A stretch of DNA of 51,371 nucleotides from a virus. The stretch is taken from positions 1 to 51,371 of IMG/VR virus record IMGVR_UViG_3300006749_000017; one strand, written 5' to 3'. A program made the position numbers and the translations under genes. Shown piece after piece: positions 13,950-24,900 of this stretch (position 1 is its first letter; each line of letters begins with the position of its first letter). The notes beneath the pieces were generated by a model that had not been told where the DNA came from, made no database searches, and saw only the letters and a list, made by a program, of their open reading frames with translations.

Positions 13950-15816
13950 TTACAATCCTGACGAATTTTCCCAAATACATAATACGATAAGCAAGTCCTT
14001 TGTGATGCAGAGGAAAACTTTGATGCGTGTTCTTGGTCTTGAGGGAAGGGTTAGTGAATTAGAATCGCAACAGGCAGCAGAGGAGCAAGCAAAGGAAGGT
14101 ATAGATGATTTGTTAGGTGATATCCTTGGGGAGAATACTGAAGAATCGGTAGGTGGTACAAAAACAAAAACAAAAGCAAAGAAAAAACCAAGAAAGAAAA
14201 CTCCTGTAGCTAAAAAGGCAACTAAACCTAAGAAAAAACCAAAGATAAAAGCTACAAAGAAAAGAATAAAAGCAGAGAATCTAAAGAAGGGAACTGTACT
14301 AGACGATGCTTTTAAAGCACGAGTGATGGGAACAGATTCATCAGGACAATATTTAACTCCAGAGGAAAGAAAAAGAAGATTTAAGTTTGGTGATACTCAA
14401 CCAGCAGGAGTATTATCTACAGAAACATTACAACCATCTTCAGATACAGAACAGATAGGGCAAGCAGAGGGTGTAAAAAAATCTATTGGAGCATCTCCTG
14501 TCAGTGATGTATTGACAAATTCCCTGAAAGCAATTGCAGGTTCTCTTGACAATATAAAAAGTATTCTAGGTGATCAAAGTAAAACTCAACAAGACGCACA
14601 AGAAGATGCAAGAGTAGAAGGTGAACAGAATAAAGCAAAGAAACAGGAAGGTGCTCTTGAAAAAGTTATGGGTCCAGTTAAAAATGTTGGAGAGAAATTA
14701 CTAAAACCTTTTAAGAGTATACTTGAATCTGCCATAGAGTTTTTAAGTAAAATATTTTTTGGTAGGGTTGCCATCCAGTTGTTTGAATGGTTTTCTAATC
14801 CAGAAAATATAAGTAAAGTTACTAGTATATTTAAGTTTATCAAAGATTTTTGGCCAGCGATAGTGGCAGCCCTTGTAGCATTTTTACCAGGATTATTAGG
14901 TCCAGTTGGTGTCATAGCAGGTATCACTGCATTATTACTTTGGGGAGTTCCTAAGATAGTAAATGCTGTTAAATCTATATTTGGATTTGGTCCGAAAGTT
15001 GATGATGTAATAAAGAATGAATCTAAAGATCTCAATAAGGATATGAAAAACGTCGAGAAGGGCGTTAATGATAAATTAAAACCAGAGGATGATGTAGATC
15101 AAGCAACAACAGAAACTAATGTAGACACTCCTGATGCAGAACTATCGGAGATACAGAATAATAATCAGGAAGTAAGTAAAGAAATTGACAAGGAAACAGT
15201 TCCTGCGATGGCAAAAGGCGGTCCTGTAATGAGTCAGGATGGTGGTAAAGTAGAAGGACAAAAAGGAGTAGATAAAGTTCCTGCAATGCTTACTGAAGGT
15301 GAATTTGTTATGAGTAAAGGAGCAGTGCAAGAATATGGTATGGAAACTCTTGCAAATATGAATGCTGCTGCTGGTGGAACTAATAAACCAAGCATGATGA
15401 GTAGTAATAAATCATCAAAAACAACTAACATTAAAAATAGTAAAAATTATTATGGTGGTGGTTCAGTTGGTGGTGATAGGATGTCATATTTTGGTGGTGG
15501 ATTTGTTGGGAATATGAAAAATAATATTGGTAATTTTACTTCCAATATGAAATCGAGAGCATCATCCGTTACTCAATTTGTTCATCATCATAAAAGAGAT
15601 GGTAAAAATTCAGCACAAATAGCAGCAAGTGAAAGTAATTCTAGAAAAATAAATCCACCAAGCACTCCGTCATCAGCACAAACAATTAAACAAAACGCAC
15701 AAAGAAATAGTGCTACTTATTCTGGTAGTGATATGCCAGCCAAAGGTATACCTAACTTTGATGCTGATTTGATGAGGTCGCAAAGTAAAATTAGAGTATT
15801 AGGATTGTCAGTATAA
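13942..15816 (+). CDS. Tape-measure-like virion protein A
   Basis: 624 residues. Order: helical N-terminus; Lys-rich tail (about residues 70-115, KAKKKPRKKTPVAKKATKPK); helical region; a hydrophobic pair of helices (about 305-336, VAALVAFLPGLLGPVGVIAG); then a Gly/Ser-rich end. The motif GGPVMSQDGGKV with GVDKVPAMLTEGEFVMSKGA (about 426-455) is typical of phage tape-measure and internal tail proteins. Position right after the putative chaperone frameshift and before the hub also fits a tape measure, but length alone cannot prove it. Related to the next gene around ILESAIEFLSKIFFG. Confidence 0.72.
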   Translation: MPSYNPDEFSQIHNTISKSFVMQRKTLMRVLGLEGRVSELESQQAAEEQAKEGIDDLLGDILGENTEESVGGTKTKTKAKKKPRKKTPVAKKATKPKKKPKIKATKKRIKAENLKKGTVLDDAFKARVMGTDSSGQYLTPEERKRRFKFGDTQPAGVLSTETLQPSSDTEQIGQAEGVKKSIGASPVSDVLTNSLKAIAGSLDNIKSILGDQSKTQQDAQEDARVEGEQNKAKKQEGALEKVMGPVKNVGEKLLKPFKSILESAIEFLSKIFFGRVAIQLFEWFSNPENISKVTSIFKFIKDFWPAIVAALVAFLPGLLGPVGVIAGITALLLWGVPKIVNAVKSIFGFGPKVDDVIKNESKDLNKDMKNVEKGVNDKLKPEDDVDQATTETNVDTPDAELSEIQNNNQEVSKEIDKETVPAMAKGGPVMSQDGGKVEGQKGVDKVPAMLTEGEFVMSKGAVQEYGMETLANMNAAAGGTNKPSMMSSNKSSKTTNIKNSKNYYGGGSVGGDRMSYFGGGFVGNMKNNIGNFTSNMKSRASSVTQFVHHHKRDGKNSAQIAASESNSRKINPPSTPSSAQTIKQNAQRNSATYSGSDMPAKGIPNFDADLMRSQSKIRVLGLSV

Positions 15817-17585
15817 TGGCATTAGGATTAGCACTCAAAACAGTAGGTGGAGCACTTAAAGGTGGTGCGAAGAAAATTGCTACTGATAAGTTATTGAATA
15901 GAAAGAAGAAAACTGATGCTCGAAGGCAGAGGGCACAGCAGGTAATGGGTGGTGGTGAGGAGAGTGGTGGAGCATTAGCGATTAGACCAAAGACATCTAT
16001 GGTTCCCTCTCCTGCAGGTGCAATTCAAAAGTATAGTGGTGGTTCTGATGATAAAGCAAAATCAAATGACTCTGCGGAAACTTTAGCATTAAAAATAAAG
16101 ACATCTATAATATCTGTAGAAACTCTTCTAGGAAATTCTGTTGCTTTTCAAAAGAAAAAATTGGATGAAGAAAGAGAAGCAAGAGATCAAAAGAAATTAG
16201 CAGAGCAAGAAAAAGAATTAGAAAAGAAGGAACCAAAACAATCTAAAGGAAAAGGATTAAAACTCAAATTACCTGGTGGTGGTATACTTAATTCTATTAT
16301 AAAGTTTGTATCTAATATTCTTTTTGGATATGTAATGGTAAGATTGGTAGATTTTTTACCAAAGTTGCAAACAGCATTGCCTAAAATAGGAGCGTTTGTT
16401 GATGGATTTTTAGATTTTTCAGGAAAGGTTCTCAATATTTTTGCAACACTGATTGATTTTGGGTACAAGTTAGTTGAGATGGGTCAGAATTTAGTTAAAA
16501 ATCTTTTCGGTGAAGAGGGATTGGCGAAATTCAATATCTTCATGGATAATTTGAAGAATTTGATTAACGGATTTATAGCATGGAAATTAATAGGAGAAAA
16601 AATATTTAAAGCAATTGTATCAAATATAAAGGGTGCTTTTAATCTTGCTAAAAATATTATTAAAGGTGCAGTAGGTATCATAAACAAATTAACAGGAGGT
16701 TTACTTAGCAAAACTGCAAGCAAGTTGGGTGGACTGGCATCAAGTGTTGGAAGAAGAATTGGTGTTGGTGCTAAGAGAATTGCAGGAAGAGGTGTTAGAC
16801 AGGGTATAAAGGCTGCTACAAAGACTGGAAGCAGTTTAATGAAAAAGGGTGTAGGAGGACTAGCAAAGAGAGGAGCATTAAAATTATTTGGTAAAGGTGC
16901 CGTTAAAGCTGCGTCTGGGTTTGCTAAAAAAATACCAATTCTAGGTCCATTAATAGTTGGTATTATTTCCATAATGTCTGGGGAACCAGCAAGTCAAGCA
17001 TTATTTAAAACTTTTGGTGCTGCTGCTGGTGGTTTTCTAGGATCATTCATACCTATTCCTATTCTCGGAACTTTGATCGGTGAAACGATTGGTGTGTATA
17101 TTGGTGATTTACTCTATGAATTAATATTAGGAAAGGGTGCAGCAGCAGTTGGAAACAGAATGAAGGAAGATTTTACTAAGTTGTTATCAGGTGGTAAGGT
17201 AGTTTTCAATTGGTTAAAGGATGGTGTTGGTAGATTTTTAGAGGGATTACCTAAAGGTTTTGGTTTAGCTCGTTTTATGCTTAACCCTAATCCATTACCT
17301 AAAGTTAAACTCATGGGTAAAGCTTTCTTTTCTAGAGAACCTATGAAAGAGGTGAAGGATGATGATAAGTCAGCAAAATTATCAAACAAACAAAAGAAAG
17401 ATAGTAATAAAGTTGCAGATGATGTAAGTAAAAAAGCAACCTATGAAGAACCAGAGGTTGAATTAATCCCAATAGAGATACCACCACCACCTTCAAATAC
17501 AACTCAAAGTTCTGATAGTATAAATGTGTCGTCAACAAATTCATCTAAAGAGGACTTTGCTGAGTCCTTGTACATGACAGGTTAA
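15816..17585 (+). CDS. Tape-measure-like virion protein B
   Basis: 589 residues, starting in a TAATG overlap with the previous gene. There is a charged coiled-coil (about residues 105-150, KKLDEEREARDQKKLAEQEK), then ILNSIIKFVSNILFGYVMVR, matching protein A. Further on lie basic amphipathic repeats (GLASSVGRRIGVGAKRIAGR) and a long hydrophobic segment (about 374-439). This looks like a membrane-interacting tail-lumen protein ejected with DNA. One of the two is probably the gp29 equivalent; the other may be a duplicated partner. It is 22 bases from the hub gene, with a TTAAATA motif at its end. Confidence 0.7.
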   Translation: MALGLALKTVGGALKGGAKKIATDKLLNRKKKTDARRQRAQQVMGGGEESGGALAIRPKTSMVPSPAGAIQKYSGGSDDKAKSNDSAETLALKIKTSIISVETLLGNSVAFQKKKLDEEREARDQKKLAEQEKELEKKEPKQSKGKGLKLKLPGGGILNSIIKFVSNILFGYVMVRLVDFLPKLQTALPKIGAFVDGFLDFSGKVLNIFATLIDFGYKLVEMGQNLVKNLFGEEGLAKFNIFMDNLKNLINGFIAWKLIGEKIFKAIVSNIKGAFNLAKNIIKGAVGIINKLTGGLLSKTASKLGGLASSVGRRIGVGAKRIAGRGVRQGIKAATKTGSSLMKKGVGGLAKRGALKLFGKGAVKAASGFAKKIPILGPLIVGIISIMSGEPASQALFKTFGAAAGGFLGSFIPIPILGTLIGETIGVYIGDLLYELILGKGAAAVGNRMKEDFTKLLSGGKVVFNWLKDGVGRFLEGLPKGFGLARFMLNPNPLPKVKLMGKAFFSREPMKEVKDDDKSAKLSNKQKKDSNKVADDVSKKATYEEPEVELIPIEIPPPPSNTTQSSDSINVSSTNSSKEDFAESLYMTG

Positions 17586-17588
17586 ATA
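17582..17588 (+). promoter_or_regulatory. Late promoter-like motif TTAAATA
   Basis: TTAAATA overlapping the stop codon of tape-measure-like protein B, ending 19 bases before the hub gene ATG. It is one base off the consensus, so weaker than the others. Confidence 0.4.
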
Positions 17589-17607
17589 GTAATATGAGGA
17601 AATATAA

Positions 17608-18963
17608 ATGACACAAAAAATACCAACACGTAATGCCACTCCTGCTTTTGTAGAGGGTATAAAAATTGTATCCAATCAGGATGAAAGTAGAACAGTTGAT
17701 GTTGCTACTGGATTAGTTCGATTGCAATATTATGAAAGCATTCTGCAAGATTCTGTGAGAGCAGTAGTTATATATGGTGATAGTGGAAGTTCTATTGATG
17801 ATAAGACTGTAATAGATGGACTTCCTATGGTTGGACAGGAAAAAGTTAGAGTAAAATTTACCGATAACAATGAAAACACAATTGATATTGAGTTATTTGT
17901 AAATAAAATAACACCTTTCTTTGACGATACTACACGTTCTGGTGTTGCAATTGACTTGGCATCAAAAGAATTTATAATGAATGAGAAAGTAAGAGTTGCT
18001 AGAAGATTTGATGGTAAAATATCTGAACATGTTAAAAAAATACTAGAAGAAGTTCTTAAGACAGAAAAGGATTTGGATATTGAAGAAACACAAAACAATT
18101 ATAATTTTCTTGGATTGAATAAAAAACCATATTACATGTTGAACTATCTCTCAAAGGCATCTGTTCCATCTACTCAAAATTCAGATGGTAACACCGCAGG
18201 ATTTTTTCTCTATGAAACATCAGAAGGATTTAAATTCAAATCAATCGATTCATTACTAAGTCAAGAAAAGAAAAAATCTATTATCTATAATGAAACTCCT
18301 GATGGTGATGGTGAAAACATACCAGAGGGATATGATATGAAAGCATTATCATATGAAAAGGATAATGCAGTAAATGTACAAAACAAATTGCGAATGGGTG
18401 CATACTCAACTCGTACAGTCGTTTTTAATCCTTTTGATTGTGTTTACGAAGTGTTGACTAATGATGCAACAGACATAGAAAAGAAAGAGGGTATAAAGAC
18501 TGCTGGAAAAAATTTACCAGTTCTTAATAAAGAGTTTAATCAAGAGGGTCTTTCAAAAGAATTCTCAAGAACTATGTTCATGATGTTAGATACTGGAACT
18601 TTACCCACGGGTTCTAAAGGAGATAATAAACCAGTTGACACCACGAAAGACCAATTGTCTGAATGTGATAAGCAAAATTATGATGCTAAAAAAATTCTTG
18701 CACAGTCTGTGATGAGATATAATCAGTTATTTGCTGCAATCAACACAATAGTCATAGCAGGGGACTTCTCATTACACGCAGGAGATGCTATATTTGTGGA
18801 TGCACCAGAGTTACAGACTGAAACTAAAAATGATGATGTGAACAAGGAAAGTGGGGGTCTATATATTATAGCAGATTTATGTCACTTCATAACCCCAAAC
18901 GAAACTTACACAAAATTAAATTTAGTGCGAGATACTTTTGGTCGAAAAGGTAAACCTACTTAA
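17608..18963 (+). CDS. 27: Baseplate hub protein, gp27-like
   Basis: 451 residues. YYESILQDSVRAVVIYGDSG, DGLPMVGQEKVRVKF, ELFVNKITPFFDD, SGVAIDLASKEFIMNEKVRV and GKISEHVKKILEEVL are the pattern of gp27/gpD-type hub proteins, whose tube-like domains dock the tail spike. The C-terminal part has INTIVIAGDFSLHAGDAIFV, a beta domain typical of the second hub domain. It stands directly before the small CP12-motif gene and the gp5-like gene, as expected for a hub. The gp27 assignment is by fold pattern and position. Confidence 0.75.
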   Translation: MTQKIPTRNATPAFVEGIKIVSNQDESRTVDVATGLVRLQYYESILQDSVRAVVIYGDSGSSIDDKTVIDGLPMVGQEKVRVKFTDNNENTIDIELFVNKITPFFDDTTRSGVAIDLASKEFIMNEKVRVARRFDGKISEHVKKILEEVLKTEKDLDIEETQNNYNFLGLNKKPYYMLNYLSKASVPSTQNSDGNTAGFFLYETSEGFKFKSIDSLLSQEKKKSIIYNETPDGDGENIPEGYDMKALSYEKDNAVNVQNKLRMGAYSTRTVVFNPFDCVYEVLTNDATDIEKKEGIKTAGKNLPVLNKEFNQEGLSKEFSRTMFMMLDTGTLPTGSKGDNKPVDTTKDQLSECDKQNYDAKKILAQSVMRYNQLFAAINTIVIAGDFSLHAGDAIFVDAPELQTETKNDDVNKESGGLYIIADLCHFITPNETYTKLNLVRDTFGRKGKPT

Positions 18964-18973
18964 ATAGATACCC

Positions 18974-19216
18974 ATGACGAACAACGCATACATTGATCCA
19001 AAGGATCACAAAGAGCATATCAATCATGGTATGTTAGAATACTCAGAAGAAGATTTAAAACTTCATAACGATGCATTTCATGCACACACAGAAGATGAAG
19101 TAGATAAGAATGATGCAAAAATAAATGACTGGCATGAAAGGCATGAAGATCAGCATTTAGAACTTTTTTGTGACAACCATCCAGATGCATTAGAGTGTAG
19201 AGTATACGATGATTAA
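18974..19216 (+). CDS. Small His-rich protein with CP12-like C-terminal motif
   Basis: 80 residues, 10 of them His. The body is acidic and helical (HNDAFHAHTEDEVDKND, DWHERHEDQHLELF). The C-terminus is CDNHPDALECRVYDD, which matches the CxxxPxxxECRxYxD end of CP12, the cyanobacterial protein that binds GAPDH and shuts down the Calvin cycle. CP12's central PRK-binding motif is absent. It sits between hub genes in the late operon, where a structural or chaperone role would be expected. Both readings are open; the motif match is direct, the function is inferred. Confidence 0.75.
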   Translation: MTNNAYIDPKDHKEHINHGMLEYSEEDLKLHNDAFHAHTEDEVDKNDAKINDWHERHEDQHLELFCDNHPDALECRVYDD

Positions 19217-19219
19217 TAG

Positions 19220-21928
19220 ATGATGGAAGGAGGTTCATTATTTAACACAGGTTTCTTTGGAAGCAGTTTCTATTGGTGGATGGGTCAGATTGCTGACGAT
19301 TCTACTTGGAGAGATAATGAGCTTTCTAGTAAATATCCTGATAGAGATACTCCTTTAGGTTGGGGAAAAAGATATAGAGTAAGAATTATTGGAGTACATG
19401 ATAAAGAAGAAGAAACAATTCCTTCTGATCAATTGCCTTGGGCAAATATCATGTACCCCGTTACTGCTGGTGGTGGACAAGCAGGTTCGCATCAATCTGC
19501 AAACCTCCGTCAAGGAATGTTTGTGTTTGGATTTTACATGGATGGACAGGACATGCAGGTTCCTGTCATCATGGGAGTGTTGGGTAATAATTCCAAAACT
19601 CCACTAAACACAAAAATTGGTAATGATGAGAGTAATTTTTCAGGAACTAGTGGAGTTGCTCAGGGTCAAGAGGATAAACAAGGAACAGAAAAAGAACCTA
19701 TTCCAGACAATGAGAAGGTTATAAAAAAACCAAAATCAAAAAGTGATGCAAAAGAAGAATCTATACTAGATTCTGGTGTTGATTTAAATAAATTTGGATT
19801 GCCCTTTAATTTACCATCAAATCCTAATCAACTAGCAGATCTTAATGATGCTAAATCAGAAATTGAACGTATTAAAAGTGCTCCTGAATTAACGAAAAAA
19901 TTTTTTAATGTTGAGAATGTAGATGAGATAACTCAATCAATGGAAGATAACTTTATACAAAATAAAGTTGTCACTTCTATGAGAAGGAGAGTAGCAGGAG
20001 CAAACAAACCAGGTTCTCCCTCTCAAGCAGGTGCTACTATTGAGTCTGTAGATTGTTTGCAGATGCAAACAGCAGAAACTCAGAAGAGAGAAGACAAGTA
20101 TCAAGAGAAAACTGTTTTAGTAGTTCCAGATGATACAGTTGGATCTGCGGTAAAGGCTATGCAAACTATTTCAGAAAATCTTGCTAAGAAAACTGAAAAA
20201 TACTTATCTTCTTTTAGTGATTATGCAGATGCTGTTTCGGGAGGACCAAATATTAATACACTTACTAAATTAAAAAAAGATTCTGCATGTGCAATGTCAA
20301 AGTATATGAAAATAATACTTGATAAGATGATGGAATATACTAGTAAGACATTGAATGAAGAGATAAGTGAAGCTATTTCAGACATGCCTTCCTGTATGAG
20401 ATATCAAATGGGGGACATGATGGATATTGGAAATGAAAAATTACTCGAAAAATATAATGAGATAACAAATGGAATGTGTGGATTATTAGAAAGTATTTTA
20501 GAAGAACAGATTGATGTAAATTCTCTTCAAAAACAAGCTGAGGAAAACGCTGCAAAAGTTGGCATAACTACAGAACAAACTGTGGTTGATCCAGAAACTG
20601 GAAGATTGATACAGAGATCAATTTTAATAGAGGAGGATGTATCTCATCCAAATGTTCCAATTTGTTCTGCAGAAAGTATAATAGGGCAAGCTATATCTAA
20701 TGTTAAGGTTGGTATTACAAGTATTAATAGTCAAATTTTGGACGGAACAAATGTTTATTTAAAAGACATTAAAAGTGAATTAGAAAGATTAGATGGCGAT
20801 CTTGTTGAAAGGGTTCAAACAAATACTGATGCTGGTAAAGTTTTAGAAATAACTGATGAGGAAGTATTGGATGAGGTTAGGGGTGGAACATTATATAAAA
20901 CTACATCAAGAGTTGGAACTATATTTAAGAATAGTACAGATCCTAGTAGATCACCTAACCCACCAGTTGGATTTACAACGGCAGAAACAACAGGACAAGG
21001 ACTTACTGTTGACATAACAGTATCTCTTGGTGGTCTCGCTGGTTTTGGAAATGCAGGAGGTGCAACTGACTTTGAATTTTTAAGTCAGGGAACAGGATAT
21101 ACAAATCAAAATGCTGTTAATTGTAATGGTGGATCTGGAACAGGTATGAAAGTTAATTTAGTAACATCTGCTGGTGAGATTACTACAATGTTCGTTCATA
21201 CTACAGGAACAGGATATAAAAAAGATGAAGAACTTACAGTGCAAGCAGGAAACTTTGATGCAAAATTTACTTTAACTGCTGTTGAAGGAAAGATAGATGA
21301 TGGTGCTATTAAAATTAATGAGGGTGGTAATGGATATGTTGTAGGAGACGTTTATACAGTTCTTGGTGGTAGTGATGATGGTACTTTCATGATTATTTCT
21401 ATCAGTGATATTGGTGATAAAGTTGCTACTAATACTTCATCTCCTAAAAAATTATCTAATTCTGGATTCAATTTGAGTAATTTAGTTGGTAATGTAACTT
21501 CTGCTCTTAACTTTGAAAATATAACTGCAAACGTGTTCCCATTTGAGTTGCCACCAAACCCTGCTGTTTCTGATTTCTATACACTTGCAAATGGTGGAGA
21601 GGGTCAACCAGATTTTGAACTACCTAATTTTGCTCAGTTACCAAAACAAATAAATGAAGGAGCTAAAATAGCAGCAAAAGAAGTTATTCCTTTCGCAGAA
21701 CCTACTTTAAAGAAAACTATAGATTTGGTTAACAGAACAACAAATATTGCTTCAAGTTCTGTTCCTACAGAGGCAGGACAAACATCTATTACAAATAATG
21801 TGGCAACTGGTGCGGTTAGTTTTGATGCATCTTCATCAGAAACAGCAGCAGATACTTCTTCATCTACTCCCACTAGTGGTTCATCAGGTGGTTCATCTGG
21901 TGGTGGAGGAGGCGGTGGAGGTTATTAA
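19220..21928 (+). CDS. 5: gp5-like baseplate hub protein with OB fold, no lysozyme domain
   Basis: 902 residues. The N-terminal ~130 residues match the OB fold of T4 gp5: WMGQIADD, GKRYRVRIIGVHDKEEETI, DQLPWANIMYPVTAGGG, GMFVFGFYMDGQDMQVPVIM. After it come helical regions (about 270-500) and beta repeats with a GxGY motif (FLSQGTGYTNQNAV, HTTGTGYKKDEEL, EGGNGYVVGDVYTV, about 615-720). The chain ends in a Ser/Gly tail. The lysozyme domain and gp5 C-terminal needle of T4 are not visible; a separate spike gene lies at 26560. It should form the hub core with the gp27-like protein. Confidence 0.82.
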   Translation: MMEGGSLFNTGFFGSSFYWWMGQIADDSTWRDNELSSKYPDRDTPLGWGKRYRVRIIGVHDKEEETIPSDQLPWANIMYPVTAGGGQAGSHQSANLRQGMFVFGFYMDGQDMQVPVIMGVLGNNSKTPLNTKIGNDESNFSGTSGVAQGQEDKQGTEKEPIPDNEKVIKKPKSKSDAKEESILDSGVDLNKFGLPFNLPSNPNQLADLNDAKSEIERIKSAPELTKKFFNVENVDEITQSMEDNFIQNKVVTSMRRRVAGANKPGSPSQAGATIESVDCLQMQTAETQKREDKYQEKTVLVVPDDTVGSAVKAMQTISENLAKKTEKYLSSFSDYADAVSGGPNINTLTKLKKDSACAMSKYMKIILDKMMEYTSKTLNEEISEAISDMPSCMRYQMGDMMDIGNEKLLEKYNEITNGMCGLLESILEEQIDVNSLQKQAEENAAKVGITTEQTVVDPETGRLIQRSILIEEDVSHPNVPICSAESIIGQAISNVKVGITSINSQILDGTNVYLKDIKSELERLDGDLVERVQTNTDAGKVLEITDEEVLDEVRGGTLYKTTSRVGTIFKNSTDPSRSPNPPVGFTTAETTGQGLTVDITVSLGGLAGFGNAGGATDFEFLSQGTGYTNQNAVNCNGGSGTGMKVNLVTSAGEITTMFVHTTGTGYKKDEELTVQAGNFDAKFTLTAVEGKIDDGAIKINEGGNGYVVGDVYTVLGGSDDGTFMIISISDIGDKVATNTSSPKKLSNSGFNLSNLVGNVTSALNFENITANVFPFELPPNPAVSDFYTLANGGEGQPDFELPNFAQLPKQINEGAKIAAKEVIPFAEPTLKKTIDLVNRTTNIASSSVPTEAGQTSITNNVATGAVSFDASSSETAADTSSSTPTSGSSGGSSGGGGGGGGY

Positions 21929-21940
21929 TAAATATTGAAT

Positions 21941-24900
21941 ATGACAGTTACTAATTCCTCATTTGATATATTTGGAGATCCTCAGAAAGATGATATCCGA
22001 GTTGGATATATTTCTCCTGATAGAGGATTAGTTTCTGATGTCACGATATGTGAGGCAAATGATTATGCTAAGTTAAATCCTGGTACAGTTTTTATTTTTA
22101 GAGATAGAGAAAAGATACAATATTTGGGAATAAATGAAGTAAATAAATTAACAACAAATGATTTGCTTACAACTGTCGAAACATGTGGTGGTGTATCAGT
22201 AGCAAAAACATGTAGCGGTTCGGAAACTCCTAAAGTTATATTTGGTGGAGGTGGTGGTTTAGGTGCGAAAGCAAATCCAGTTATCGTTGGTGGATCTGTC
22301 ATAGCAGTAGATTTAATCGAAGGTGGTTTTGGATATCAATATGAACCTATAGTTGATGTAAAAGATCCCTGTGGCGTTGGTGCTGGTGTGGTGGCAAAGG
22401 CAATAATGGATGAACAGTTTACTAAGTTTGTTGTGTATGATGATGAAGACGATTTTGAAGACTATAAAATATGTCCTCAAGTTCCTATCACATATGGTAC
22501 TAAATTTTCTCCATCAGGAAAAGTAATTGGTAAGTGGAACCCTGAAGAATATTTAAACTCTGGACAGACACCTTTCCAAAAACAAATTCAAGATTATATA
22601 GAATTTTTAAACGCACCAAAAAATCCTTTCTGGACCAGTAGAACGGAAAATCCTAAGAAAGTTACATCTAAAGGAAATATAACCAGTGCTAAGTATGATG
22701 TAAGTCACTGGGCATGGGGTGCGAATGTAGATCCACAAGGAGAATATGATGAAGCAGCCGACTCTGATAAAGGTAATATTGTTAATGATAGATTGTGGAA
22801 GTTTGGAGTATTATGGAGAACTGATTTAAATAATTTCATGAATGCTCATGCCATATCACCCATTCCAATGTCGAATGTAAAGGATGAGGCAAATACAGAA
22901 TATTATTTTGAATGGGATGTAGAATTTCCTTATCCTGGAGATTATATTTTTAAAATACAATGTGATAATGAAGGGTCTTTATATGTTGATAATAAAAAGA
23001 AAGCTAATTATAAATTAGGAACAGGTGGTGCAGCAGGTAATATATTATCACCACCAGAAGAAACAAAAGTAACGATAGATAAACGTGGATTTAAGAAAGT
23101 ACGAGTTGACCTTACCAATTATCCTAGAACACAAAAAGTTGCTAAAGCACAAGAGTTAAGTGATTTTCCTACTAGCAACAATATAGAATTTTCAATATCA
23201 ACTGCTACTCTTTTTGGAGCATCTATAGTCATTGAAGGTTTGGATATTAATTTAGAAAAAACTTATGGTGCTGATAATAATGTAAAAGAAACCTTCGAGA
23301 GAGAAGTTGAGTTTGGAAAAGTTTATGACATCAAAATAATTAGTAATAGTAAAAAAGGTCAAAACAATAAAGCACAACTAAGAGTCAAAGGTGATAAGGT
23401 TCTTGAAATGGAAGACATACCAAACACCACTGAAGGAGGAGGTGGTGTAGGAGTATTTTTTGATGACTTGATTGTATCTGTCAGTCAGGGTAGATTTTTT
23501 GATATTGATGGATTGAACTGTAAATTTACTTTGGGAGAACCTAAAGCCACGACAGGAACATCATCTCAGGTAGAGGGAGAGACAAGGAGAGTATTTAATA
23601 CTATGGAGTTTATTGATAAAGCAAACAGAGAATTATGGAGAACTAATACACTTAGAGAATCTCAAAGAGAAAATAGTGCAGAAGGATTTTTAAATCGTTA
23701 TGGCGTTTCTCCTTTTGATACTACAATTGAACATGAAACAAGTTATCCTGGTACGCATACCATTAAATGGCACAATGTAAACTTCCCGATATCTGGTGAG
23801 TATGATATTGGTGTTGCTGTTGATGATAATGTAACTTTGAAGATTGGTGATGATGTAAACATCTTTAAACAGGGATTTTTTGAAGGAACATCAAATTCAA
23901 CAGGTTCCAGTTTGTATAGGAGATTTATAAAGGCAGGTAATTATACGATTGTAGCAGAATTAAATCAAATTCCTGGTGGTAAATTTGGATTAGGACCAGA
24001 TGATAATCCTATGGCTCTTGCCATAAACATATCAACTTCTTTTACTGAAGTAGATGAGAAAATTTCTCAGTCATGGAATCAAAATCCATTAGGTGTAGCA
24101 GTTACAATTGAAGCACCAGAACCTCCAATACCACAAGAACCTGTGCCTATACAGGAAGGTAGATGTCCCTCTAATCCTTTCTGGTCAACTAGATTTTCTA
24201 GTGCCGATGGTAATAAATGGCATCCAGTAGCATTTGATAGTTGGTCTAAGTTTAAAAATCGTTATGGTATGTCTCCTATTCCACCATATTCACTAGAAAA
24301 TACTTCTGGTGGTGGAAAAAAATATACTACTCAATGGGAAATTGATATTCCATATGAGGGATTCTATAAACTTAAAGCAGAGGCAGATGATAAAGCAAAA
24401 TTTTGGATAGTGCCAAAAGGAACATCCGTAAACGAACCTACTTTAGAGGTTGGTATTCCTGAAAATGGAATTGTTCCAAGTAAAATGGTTGGACTATCAC
24501 CTGGTAAACATGATGTTTTCGTAGAGGTTGAGAATTTTTTCCAAGGCACAACCGAAACAATCAGTCAAAGAGTTTTTAGTACTCTTGGATGGGGAGCACA
24601 AGGAACAAAGAAACAAATTCCTGATGGTGGTAATTTTAAAGATATAACATTTAATGTTTCCTCTGCTACCTTATATGGATCGCAATTTACTTTATTTAAT
24701 GGTAGTCTTCTCAATGGTCCCTTGATTAATGAAACAAAAGAATTTGGAGGTGCAAATTTTAACTCCACTCATAATCTCAATATTGAAAAAGGTAAAGTAT
24801 ATGATGTGGTTTTTACTAGTCAGAGTTCTGGTAATAATAGAGGAATAGAATTTACTGGTCTTCATCCTGTAAATAATCCAATCAATGTTACAAATAATGG

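Noticed and set aside
14586-15035. 149-residue minus-strand frame
   Set aside because: Shadow of tape-measure-like protein A; Asn/Pro/Ser-rich reverse-complement composition, no promoter or ribosome-binding site.
16484-16972. 162-residue minus-strand frame
   Set aside because: Shadow of tape-measure-like protein B; Pro/Leu/Ala bias from reading Gly/Lys-rich code backwards.
18960-18966. TTAAATA before the CP12-motif gene
   Set aside because: Only 7 bases from the ATG; more likely just the stop codon of the hub gene.
21927-21934. AATAAATA late motif before the 1538-residue gene
   Set aside because: Ends only 6 bases before the ATG at 21941, leaving no leader; probably a by-product of the stop codon region.
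21935-21940. TTG start giving two extra residues
   Set aside because: The ATG at 21941 follows in frame at once and is the more likely start.
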